Source: an uncultured Bacilli bacterium | Lineage (GTDB): Bacteria > Bacillota_I > Bacilli_A > RF39 > UBA660 | Direction of reading: 5' to 3' | Length of the DNA: 38,868 nt | Assembly: GCA_947594595.1 (NCBI GenBank) | Contig: CANQEE010000004.1 | Span: forward strand, 1-38,868 | Shown: one piece after another, positions 10,602 to 19,030 of the stretch | Layout: each line of letters starts with the position of its first letter | Position numbering within the stretch: position 1 is the stretch's first letter | Position numbers and translations under genes: made by a program | The notes under the pieces: model-generated | The model's database searches: none | Told to the model about the DNA's origin: nothing | What the model saw: only the letters and a program-made list of their open reading frames with translations

Positions 10602-11455
10602 AAACTGCATTTGTAATCATTCATTATAATGATTATCCATCTACATCTAATTTACTTGAAAATATAAAGTCTTATAAATTTTTGGATCTTGTTGTTGTTG
10701 TTGATAATGGAAGTACAGATTCTTCCTATGAAAAATTAAAAAAATATGAGAATAAGAAAATTAAAATTCTTCGAGAAAAAGAAAACAAAGGTTTTGCTGC
10801 AGGACTTAACCGAGGAAGTTGTTATGCCATTGAAAAGTTGAAAGATTGTTTTTTAATTTTATCCAATGCAGATCTTTTAATAGGAAGTGAAGAAAACTTA
10901 ATAGAGTTAACAGATGCTTTTAAACAAAAAGATTTAGGAGTGGTTGCGCCTGTTGTTGTTCAACAAAATACGATATCAAGAGGATGGCGTCTTCCAACAA
11001 TACAAACAGAAATTTTAGGAAATCTTCCTATTCTAGGAAAGAAAATATATCAAAAAAGAATCTCTTATCAAGAAAAACACTATCAGACACCTTTTTCTAT
11101 AGTAGAAGCTGTCTCAGGATGCTTTTTTCTTGTTCGATCAAAGTTTCTAGAAGAAATTGGTTTCTTTGATGAAAATACATTTCTCTACTATGAAGAATAT
11201 ATACTTGGAATGAAAGCAAAGAAAACCAAGTTTAAAATAGCAGTTTGTAATGAAGTTACAGTCATTCATAATCATTCTGTTTCTGTTGATCGAAGTTTAA
11301 ATCGAATTCACAAATTTAAGAGATTAAAAGAAAGTCAAACCTATTTTTGTAAAGAATATTTACAAGGAAAAAGATGGGAATTATTTTTTCTTCATTTAAA
11401 TAAAAATTTAACCTTAGGACTTTTATATCTCCGAAACTTTTTTGGCATTCAATAA
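10598..11455 (+). CDS. Glycosyltransferase family 2 (rhamnosyltransferase-like)
   Basis: VVVVDNGSTDSSYEKL, ENKGFAAGLNRG, LILSNADLLIG, GFFDENTFLYYEEY. Confidence 0.9.
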   Translation: MKTAFVIIHYNDYPSTSNLLENIKSYKFLDLVVVVDNGSTDSSYEKLKKYENKKIKILREKENKGFAAGLNRGSCYAIEKLKDCFLILSNADLLIGSEENLIELTDAFKQKDLGVVAPVVVQQNTISRGWRLPTIQTEILGNLPILGKKIYQKRISYQEKHYQTPFSIVEAVSGCFFLVRSKFLEEIGFFDENTFLYYEEYILGMKAKKTKFKIAVCNEVTVIHNHSVSVDRSLNRIHKFKRLKESQTYFCKEYLQGKRWELFFLHLNKNLTLGLLYLRNFFGIQ

Positions 11456-11551
11456 TACTTCAATCTCTTTTTTCAAAAAGAGTTGTAAAAAGCAAGAAAA
11501 AGTGATATATTATAGAAGTTTTTTGAATGAAATCCAGATGGATGGAAAAGA

Positions 11552-12253
11552 GTGAAAGATATGGAATCGCATATGTTTTTTAAAAATGTTGACTTACCTG
11601 ATCCCCTAAACCAACAAGAGTTAGAAGAAAATTTTAAGAAGATGAAAAATGGAGACGATCAATCAAGAACAAAGATTATTGAACATAACATTCGTCTTGT
11701 TACAGACATTGTAATCAAATATTTTTCGAACAGCAATTTTGACTGTGAAGATCTGGTTTCAATCGGAATTATAGGTCTTATTAAGAGTGTTGATACTTTT
11801 GATCTAAGCAAAAAATTTGCTTTTTCGACATATGCTACTAAGACGATAAAAAATGAAATTTTATCTCATTTCAGGACAAACAAATCACGTGGAAAAAAAG
11901 AAGTAAGTTTTGAAAATATAGTACAAAACTCCTCTTCCACTCAAGAAGTAAGTTTATTAAATATACTCAAGGATGAAAAATCTGATTTTGAATCTGATTA
12001 TATAAAAAAGGAAAGTTGTGAGATTATTCGAAAGTTAGTCTCCGAATTGCCAGATTTACAAAAAGAAATTATAGAACAATATTTTGGATTTTCAGGAAAT
12101 GAACCAAGAAAGCAACGAGAAATTGCGATTTCTTTAGGCATTTCTAGATCTTCTGTTGCAATGACTACAGCAAAAGTATTAAATGAAATGACCTTTCAAC
12201 TTAAAAAAGAAGGAATTGTTGAAAAAGGTTCCTATAGAAAAGTGAAAAAATAA
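11552..12253 (+). CDS. Sigma-70 family RNA polymerase sigma factor, sporulation SigE/SigK-like
   Basis: LPDPLNQQELEENFKKMKNGD, RLVTDIVIKYFSNSNFDCEDLVSIGIIGLIKSVDTFD, STYATKTIKNEILSHFR; GTG start at 11552 or ATG at 11561. Confidence 0.85.
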   Translation: MKDMESHMFFKNVDLPDPLNQQELEENFKKMKNGDDQSRTKIIEHNIRLVTDIVIKYFSNSNFDCEDLVSIGIIGLIKSVDTFDLSKKFAFSTYATKTIKNEILSHFRTNKSRGKKEVSFENIVQNSSSTQEVSLLNILKDEKSDFESDYIKKESCEIIRKLVSELPDLQKEIIEQYFGFSGNEPRKQREIAISLGISRSSVAMTTAKVLNEMTFQLKKEGIVEKGSYRKVKK

Positions 12254-12263
12254 ATTCTAGGTT

Positions 12264-12626
12264 TTAATCTTTTTGGTTAATTCCAATCATACTTCCTAAG
12301 ATACTTACAAGAAGAAAAATTAGATAGAATAAACCCATTTTCCAAGAAAGTGTTTTATGAAAAACTACAATCGAGAAAAAAAGGTAAAAAAGAAGCACAC
12401 ATCCACCTAATTTAATTCCTTCTAAATATCCTAATTTAGAAGCTTTTTTTCCAAGAAAAAGACTAATAATAAATAAGAAGAGAAGAGGAAGTAGAAAAGA
12501 GAGAATTGATAAAATAGAATCGGATAAAAGATTAAAATAGTAAAGTGTATTTAAAAAGAATGCCAAAAGAATAGTGCTTCCAAGAAAAAGGAGAAAACTT
12601 TTTCCTAAATTTTTGACTGAATTCAT
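12264..12626 (-). CDS. Small polytopic membrane protein, TIGR04086-like
   Basis: 120 aa, about four TM segments, LEGIKLGGCVLLFYL; family assignment by recollection of pattern. Confidence 0.55.
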   Translation of the reverse strand: MNSVKNLGKSFLLFLGSTILLAFFLNTLYYFNLLSDSILSILSFLLPLLFLFIISLFLGKKASKLGYLEGIKLGGCVLLFYLFFSIVVFHKTLSWKMGLFYLIFLLVSILGSMIGINQKD

Positions 12627-12690
12627 AGTATCACCTAGTATAAAGTATGTAAAAAATAAAGGGATATGTTAGAATTTCTAAGAAATTTGC

Positions 12691-12719
12691 TTGTCTTTAG
12701 AAAAAAGGTGTGCTACACT
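12691..12719 (+). promoter_or_regulatory. Sigma-A promoter of the ileS T-box transcript
   Basis: TTGTCT (12691-12696), 17-nt spacer, TACACT (12714-12719), preceded by TG. Confidence 0.7.
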
Positions 12720-12724
12720 AAACC

Positions 12725-12942
12725 TAGTTTTAAAACAAATGCGAAAGACGGGAATAAATAGAGCTTTTAAGAGACCTCTTGGATGGTGAAAAAGAGGAAG
12801 TAAATTTATTTCGGATCACTTTCAAGTGTGCTTTATGGAAAAGATAAAGCCGTGCTCTACGTTATGGAGAATAAGATAGATATCTATGAATGAAGGTGGT
12901 ACCACGAACGAAACTCGTCCTTCAGACATAGATTTTTTTTGT
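12725..12942 (+). promoter_or_regulatory. T-box riboswitch leader (Ile) upstream of ileS
   Basis: T-box sequence AAGGTGGTACCACG at about 12893; terminator ATCTATGaatGAAGG...CCTTCagaCATAGATTTTTTTT; candidate specifier ATC at 12815-12817 in GGATCACTT. Confidence 0.95.
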
Positions 12943-12950
12943 AGGAGGTA

Positions 12951-15900
12951 ATGATGACAAAATTCAAATCATTAAAGAAAGGATCCATTCATGAATTAGA
13001 GATGGATGTACTCAAATATTGGGAAAGTGTTGATCTTTTAAAACGTTCGATTGAAACAAGAGAAGGATGTGAAAAGTTTGTTTTTTATGATGGACCTGCA
13101 ACTGCGAATGGACATCCTGGAATTCATCATATGATGGCAAAATTTCTAAAGGATACTTTTTGTAAGTATGAGACCATGAAAGGAAAGCAAGTTTTTCGAA
13201 AAGTAGGATGGGATACACATGGGCTTCCTGTAGAATTACAAGTTGAAAAAATGTTAGGTTTTCATAGCAAAAAAGACATTGAAAACTATGGAATTTTACC
13301 ATTCAACCAAAAATGTAAAGAAAGTGTTTGGGAGAACGAAGCTTCTTTTTCACGTCTTACAAAAGAAATGGGGCAAGTGATTGATCTTGCTAATCCCTAT
13401 GTAACCTATGATAATAATTATATTGAGACAGAATGGTGGATTTTAAAGAAATTTTATGAAGAAGGGTATTTCTATTTAGGACACAAGATTCTTCCCTTTT
13501 GTACTCGTTGTGGAACAGGACTTGCATCACACGAAGTAGCCCAAGGCTACAAAGAAATTACAGCCAATACTGTCATTGTTCCTATGAAGAAGAAAGGGGA
13601 AGATGTCTATTTCTTAGTATGGACAACAACGCCTTGGACATTGCTTAGTAATGTAGCACTTTGTGTAAATCCTAAAGAAGAATATGTGCTTGCAGAAAGC
13701 AAAGGGAATCAGTTTATTGTAGGAAAAGCTCTTGCTTCTAAAGTATTAGGAGAAGGATACAAAGTTTTAAAAACATATCTTGGAAAAGATTTGGAATATA
13801 TGGAATATGAACAGTTAATTCCAGAACTTTCTGTTTCCAAAAAGGCTTTTTATGTCACTTTAGCTGACTACGTTACAATGGAAGATGGAACTGGAATTGT
13901 TCATATTGCACCTGCTTTTGGTCAAGATGATTACAATGTAGGAAAAGAATATGATCTTCCTGTTTTAAATCCAGTATCAGAAGATGGAACGTATAACGAA
14001 GGTCCTTGGAAGGGAAAAAGTGTTTTTGAAGTTGATGTAGAGGTCATTCAATACTTAAAAGAAAATGGAAAGCTTTTTAAAAAAGAAAAACTACTTCATA
14101 ATTATCCACATTGTTGGAGATGTGATACACCCCTTCTTTATTATGCAAAACCAAGTTATTATCTTGCTGTTACAAAAATGAAAGATAAAGTGATTGCAAA
14201 TAATAAAACAGTCAATTGGTATCCTTCTTATGTTGGCGAAAAACGTTTTGGAAATTGGCTTGAAAATATGAATGATTGGGCAATCTCTAGAAACCGATAT
14301 TGGGGAACACCTCTTCCTTTATGGCAATGTAGTTGTGGACATGAGGAGATGATTGGAAGTAGAGAAGAGTTAGCACAAAAAGCAACTTGCAAAGTGGATG
14401 TAGAAACCATTGATTTGCATCGCCCATATGTGGATGAAATTTTCTTAAAATGTCCAAAGTGTGGAAAAGAAATGCACCGTGTTCAAGAAGTTATTGATTG
14501 TTGGTTTGATTCTGGTTCCATGCCTTTTGCACAATATCATTATCCTTTTGAAAATCAAGATTTTTTCGAACAACAATTTCCAGCAGACTTTATATGTGAA
14601 GGAATTGATCAAACAAGAGGTTGGTTTTATACGCTTTTATTGATTTCTACGTTTGTAAAAGGGGTAAGTCCATATAAGAATGTTTTAGTCAATGATTTAA
14701 TTCAGGATAAATATGGAAAGAAAATGAGTAAATCCAAAGGAAATATCGTAGAACCTTTTACAACAATGGAAAAGTATGGAGCAGACACTGTTCGTTTCTA
14801 TTTGGCCTATGCTTCTCCTGTTTGGACACCCCTTCGTTTCGATGAAGAAGGATTAAAAGAAGTGTATTCCAAGTATATTTCTACTTTTAAAAATGCATAT
14901 TCTTTCTTTGAAATGTATGCGAATGCAGATGCGATAGATCCAAGAGAGTATGACATTGCTTATGAAAAAAGAAATCTTATAGATCAATGGTTACTATCAA
15001 GACTTCATCAATTGATTCAAGAAGTACAAAATGCTTATGATAGTTATGATCTTACCAAAGCAACTCATGCTATTCTAGACTTTTTAAATGACGATTTCTC
15101 AAACTGGTATATTCGAATGAATCGTCGTCGTTTTTGGGCAAGTGAACTGACAGAAGATAAGAAATCTGTGTATCTAACAACCTATGAAACACTACTTACC
15201 CTGACCAAGTTAACAGCGCCAATCACACCATTTGTAAGCGAAGAAATTTATCGAAATTTAACAGAAAAAGAATCTGTTCATTTGGAAAATTTCCCAGAAA
15301 AAGAAAAGCGTTATATCCATCCTGAAATTGAAAAGAGAATGGAACTTGTTCGTGATGTTTGTAGTTTAGGTCGTTTTGCACGAGAAGAAGCAAAAATCAA
15401 AGTACGTCAGCCTCTTGCTAGTATTTTGCTTCCTAAAGAGAATGAAAAAGAAATTGGTATTTTGGAAACATTTATTAAGGAAGAACTCAATGTCAAAGAA
15501 ATTCATTATGAAGAAGATATGCATACATACATTGATTATCGCCTAAAACCAAATTTCAAAGTCGTTGGAAAACAGTTAGGAAGTAAAATTAAAAAATTCC
15601 AAGAAGCACTTTCTAGTCTTGGAATAGATGCTTTAGAACAAATTAAAAAAGGTACTTTCTCTGTTTCTTTAGAGGGAGAAGAATTAAAAGTCACAGAAGA
15701 GATGGTTGTGGCTACTTTGGATGTAAAAGAAGGTTATTTTGCTCAAAGTAATCAAAATACAACTGTCGTTCTAGATACAAATATTACAGAAGAATTATTA
15801 TTGGAAGGTTATGCTAGAGAATTTGTACGAAAAGTCCAAAGCCTCCGAAAAGAAAAAGATTTTGTTATTACAGATCATATTCGTATCTACTATCATGGGG

Positions 15901-16046
15901 ATGCTATGATTAGTAAAACGATTGATCAGTTTAAAGACTATATTCAAGGAGAAACTCTTGCAGAAGAAATGATAGAAATAGGAGAATACAATGTAGAATA
16001 TTTCTTAAATGACTTAAAGGTAAGTATAGAAGTTGAAAGATTATAA
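12951..16046 (+). CDS. ileS: Isoleucyl-tRNA synthetase
   Basis: FYDGPATANGHPGIHHMMAKFLKD, WDTHGLPVE, KMSKSKGNIV, CWFDSGSMP, ADFICEGIDQTRGWFYTLL; start may be 12954. Confidence 0.98.
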   Translation: MMTKFKSLKKGSIHELEMDVLKYWESVDLLKRSIETREGCEKFVFYDGPATANGHPGIHHMMAKFLKDTFCKYETMKGKQVFRKVGWDTHGLPVELQVEKMLGFHSKKDIENYGILPFNQKCKESVWENEASFSRLTKEMGQVIDLANPYVTYDNNYIETEWWILKKFYEEGYFYLGHKILPFCTRCGTGLASHEVAQGYKEITANTVIVPMKKKGEDVYFLVWTTTPWTLLSNVALCVNPKEEYVLAESKGNQFIVGKALASKVLGEGYKVLKTYLGKDLEYMEYEQLIPELSVSKKAFYVTLADYVTMEDGTGIVHIAPAFGQDDYNVGKEYDLPVLNPVSEDGTYNEGPWKGKSVFEVDVEVIQYLKENGKLFKKEKLLHNYPHCWRCDTPLLYYAKPSYYLAVTKMKDKVIANNKTVNWYPSYVGEKRFGNWLENMNDWAISRNRYWGTPLPLWQCSCGHEEMIGSREELAQKATCKVDVETIDLHRPYVDEIFLKCPKCGKEMHRVQEVIDCWFDSGSMPFAQYHYPFENQDFFEQQFPADFICEGIDQTRGWFYTLLLISTFVKGVSPYKNVLVNDLIQDKYGKKMSKSKGNIVEPFTTMEKYGADTVRFYLAYASPVWTPLRFDEEGLKEVYSKYISTFKNAYSFFEMYANADAIDPREYDIAYEKRNLIDQWLLSRLHQLIQEVQNAYDSYDLTKATHAILDFLNDDFSNWYIRMNRRRFWASELTEDKKSVYLTTYETLLTLTKLTAPITPFVSEEIYRNLTEKESVHLENFPEKEKRYIHPEIEKRMELVRDVCSLGRFAREEAKIKVRQPLASILLPKENEKEIGILETFIKEELNVKEIHYEEDMHTYIDYRLKPNFKVVGKQLGSKIKKFQEALSSLGIDALEQIKKGTFSVSLEGEELKVTEEMVVATLDVKEGYFAQSNQNTTVVLDTNITEELLLEGYAREFVRKVQSLRKEKDFVITDHIRIYYHGDAMISKTIDQFKDYIQGETLAEEMIEIGEYNVEYFLNDLKVSIEVERL

Positions 16047-16072
16047 AAAGAGGAGAAATTTCTCTTTTTTTT
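16046..16072 (+). terminator. Intrinsic terminator after ileS
   Basis: aaaagagGAGAAATTTCTCttttttttt. Confidence 0.75.
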
Positions 16073-16163
16073 ATAAAGTATTTTAAGATTATGGAATTTC
16101 GAAATGTTTATTGTAAATTTTAAGGGAAATATAGAGAATTTCTTTCTTTCTAAATTGAAATTT

Positions 16164-16169
16164 GCTATA
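16164..16169 (+). promoter_or_regulatory. Extended -10 (TGcTATAAT) upstream of the Hpt-REC gene
   Basis: tgcTATAATgataatagtaaagg; weak -35 tttctt 17 nt upstream. Confidence 0.5.
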
Positions 16170-16195
16170 ATGATAATAGTAAAGGATGGTTGAAA

Positions 16196-16975
16196 ATGAA
16201 CGATACGAATTTTTTAGTACAAAATGGAGTAGATGTAGCACATGGAATAGAGTTACTTGGAGATCTTACAATGTATAACTCTATTCTACAAGAGTTTTTA
16301 AATGGGTATGATACAAGAATGCAAAAACTTGCAAGTTGTAAAAATAATGGAGATTTATACAATTATTCAATTGAAGTACATGCTTTGAAGAGTGATTCAA
16401 AATATTTAGGATTTACTACTTTGGCAGATCTTGCTTATCAACAAGAAATGGCAAGTAAAAATAATGATATGAATACTGTCGCGACTGGATATGCTTCTTT
16501 AATATCAGAGGCAAATCGAATCATTCAACTGGTAAGAACTTATTTAGGTGTGACAGGAGGAACAACAACTCCTTCAACATCTACAGAAACTTTCAAAAAA
16601 GCAATATTAGTTGCAGATGATTCTAATATCATTCGTAGCTTTATTTATGATATTTTTAAAGAAAAATATGAAGTATTGATGGCCAATGATGGAAAAGAAG
16701 TTCTTGATTTAGTCAAAAATCGTTCTAATGATATTGTTGCTCTTTTACTTGATTTAAATATGCCTAATTTAGATGGTTTTCAAGTTTTAGAATACTTTCA
16801 ATATTATGATTTATTTAAAAAAATTCCAGTTTCTATTATTTCTGGATCTGATGATAAAGAAACAATTGATCGTGCATTTACATACCCAATTGTGGATATG
16901 TTAAATAAACCATTTGATCGAGAAAGTGTGCAAGCTTTTGTTGAAAAAACCATTGGAATTGGTGTTAAAAATTAG
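16196..16975 (+). CDS. Hpt domain - response-regulator receiver (REC) protein without DNA-binding output
   Basis: Hpt motif EVHALKSDSKYLGF; REC with VADDSN, LLLDLNMPNLDG, SIISGSDD, NKPFD; ORF start 16190 (ATGAAAATGAACG) or 16196. Confidence 0.9.
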   Translation: MNDTNFLVQNGVDVAHGIELLGDLTMYNSILQEFLNGYDTRMQKLASCKNNGDLYNYSIEVHALKSDSKYLGFTTLADLAYQQEMASKNNDMNTVATGYASLISEANRIIQLVRTYLGVTGGTTTPSTSTETFKKAILVADDSNIIRSFIYDIFKEKYEVLMANDGKEVLDLVKNRSNDIVALLLDLNMPNLDGFQVLEYFQYYDLFKKIPVSIISGSDDKETIDRAFTYPIVDMLNKPFDRESVQAFVEKTIGIGVKN

Positions 16976-16993
16976 AAAATATTAGAAAAATAA

Positions 16994-17022
16994 TTGACAA
17001 AATTTGGAAATTATAGTATTTT
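16994..17022 (+). promoter_or_regulatory. Sigma-A-type promoter of the adenylate-forming enzyme gene
   Basis: TTGACA (16994-16999), 17-nt spacer, TATTTT (17017-17022). Confidence 0.65.
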
Positions 17023-17054
17023 AGAAAGCACTAGAAATAGGGGGAAGAAAAAAT

Positions 17055-18962
17055 ATGGAAAAAGAAGAAAAAAAAATACCAACACACAAATTGCAAAGAG
17101 AATTGCCATCTTGGGCAAAAGTTGTAAAAAGAATCAATGATATAGATATTTACAATATCAATGTGCTAGACAATATTTTATCTTGGACAAAAATGATTCC
17201 AGATGTACCTGCAATTGACTACTTTGGAAACATTATTACATTTGGTGAATTACCAGATAAAGTTCGTGAATATGTGAATGGATTAAAATCAATTGGAATT
17301 GCCAATGACGATGTTATTACTATTTGCTTGCCAGTTACTACAGAAAACATTTTAAGTTTGTTAGCGACTAATAACATGGGGCAGATTAATAACAGTCCAA
17401 ATTTTCTATTTTTAAGAAATGATTTTAAAACATATACTGAGGAAAAAGGATCTAAAACATTGATTATTTTGGATGCTTATTTGCCATTCGTTATTGATGA
17501 TTTAGAAAAATGCGGAATAAAAAATGTGGTAGTAACAAGTTTAACAGATTATTTAACAGAGGAAAAAAAGCATATCTTTGATGATTTATCTAAGCTTCCA
17601 AAAAAAATGCAGGAGATTTTTTGTGATTATGAAAAGCAAAAGGAATGTTTGAAAAAAATGGCACATATGAGAAATGTGAACTTTATAAAAATGCAAGAAG
17701 TCATCGAAGTAGGAAAAAAATCAAATGCTCCTCTTATATCCAAGCCAGTAGATGTAGACCGAGATGCTGGTTATTCTTATACCAGTGGGACAAGTACAGG
17801 AAAGCCAAAGTGCATTGTTTATAAAGAATATTCTTCAAATGCATTGATAGAATTACATCAAGGAGTTAATACAAAAGATTATGTAGGTGAAAGAGTTTTT
17901 GCAGTTATTCCATTAACCCATGCGACAGGAGAACGTTTCTGTGGATACTTGCAAATGGCACGTGGAAAGACTTTGGTACCACAACCTATTTATAATAAAA
18001 ATACTTTTGGTCAAGATTTGATGAACTCAAAGTGCAATTGGGTTACAGCAGCACCTAGTTTTTATTTAGCAGGTGTTGCACAAGGTTTAATTGCTCCAAA
18101 TGCTTTTGAAAACGTTACAAGACCAAGTTCTGGAGGAGAACCTGTTACCAAAAGTAATGTGCATCTCATCGATGAATGGTTGTTAAAAAATGGATGTAAA
18201 GTTCGGTTTTCTATTGGAGGAGGTGCAGCAGAAGATGGTTCTAGTACAATCTGTAGTTATTTTATGGATGAAGCCACCAAAACCAATGAAACAGGACATC
18301 CTGTAGAACCTGGAATTCGAGCAAAAATTGTGGATAAAGAAGGAAATAGAGTTTCACAAGGCCAAAGAGGTTTATTGGAAACAAGTAGTCCTGCCGCAGC
18401 AGATAGATATCTTAATGATGAAGAGGCAACGAAAAAGAGATGGTACTATGATGAAGATGGAATTCGTTGGGGAAGAACAGGAGATATTGCAATTCAAAAT
18501 CCAGATGGTTCCTATAATATTTTAGGAAGAGAAGAAGATTCTTGTACTGATAAAGAGGGAAATTTAACTTATTTATTTGATATAGAATATTCTTTGGAAG
18601 CTTCTGATCCAGTCATCGAATGGGAAATTACAACTCATCAGGATCGAGATGGAAACAATCATATTGTTGGTCAAATTGTTCCAAAGACTGAATATATAGG
18701 AAGAGAAGATGAAGTCATTGAAGAAATTTGTGCCAAATATCACCTGGAAGCAGTTAAAATATATGATGAATTTGAATCAAGTGAAGTGACAGGAAAAAGG
18801 GATTTTCAAGGATTAAAAGCAGATAAAGTTGGTTATTATGCTCCTTGTAATAATGAATATTTATGGAAAGTTGATTATCTTGAAGAAAGTTTACCAATCA
18901 AAACTCTTGTACCGAAGGAAGAAGTTACTAGGGAAAAACCAGTTGTAAAGAAAAAAGTATAG
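17055..18962 (+). CDS. Class I adenylate-forming (AMP-binding/ANL) enzyme, acyl-CoA synthetase-like
   Basis: YSYTSGTSTGKPKCIVYKEYS (A3), GRTGDIAIQNPDGSYNILGREEDS (A7/A8), EVTGKRDFQGLK (A10 Lys). Confidence 0.9.
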   Translation: MEKEEKKIPTHKLQRELPSWAKVVKRINDIDIYNINVLDNILSWTKMIPDVPAIDYFGNIITFGELPDKVREYVNGLKSIGIANDDVITICLPVTTENILSLLATNNMGQINNSPNFLFLRNDFKTYTEEKGSKTLIILDAYLPFVIDDLEKCGIKNVVVTSLTDYLTEEKKHIFDDLSKLPKKMQEIFCDYEKQKECLKKMAHMRNVNFIKMQEVIEVGKKSNAPLISKPVDVDRDAGYSYTSGTSTGKPKCIVYKEYSSNALIELHQGVNTKDYVGERVFAVIPLTHATGERFCGYLQMARGKTLVPQPIYNKNTFGQDLMNSKCNWVTAAPSFYLAGVAQGLIAPNAFENVTRPSSGGEPVTKSNVHLIDEWLLKNGCKVRFSIGGGAAEDGSSTICSYFMDEATKTNETGHPVEPGIRAKIVDKEGNRVSQGQRGLLETSSPAAADRYLNDEEATKKRWYYDEDGIRWGRTGDIAIQNPDGSYNILGREEDSCTDKEGNLTYLFDIEYSLEASDPVIEWEITTHQDRDGNNHIVGQIVPKTEYIGREDEVIEEICAKYHLEAVKIYDEFESSEVTGKRDFQGLKADKVGYYAPCNNEYLWKVDYLEESLPIKTLVPKEEVTREKPVVKKKV

Positions 18963-18990
18963 AACAAATGTGGAGACATTGTTCTTTTTC
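18961..18990 (+). terminator. Intrinsic terminator after the adenylate-forming enzyme gene
   Basis: AGAACAaATGT-ggag-ACATTGTTCTttttc. Confidence 0.85.
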
Positions 18991-19007
18991 TTTTTTTTTG
19001 TTATAAT
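18979..19007 (+). promoter_or_regulatory. Promoter of the hybrid kinase gene, overlapping the preceding terminator
   Basis: TTGTTC (18979-18984), 17-nt spacer, TATAAT (19002-19007). Confidence 0.6.
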
Positions 19008-19030
19008 TTTTAAAGATAGTAGGTGATACT

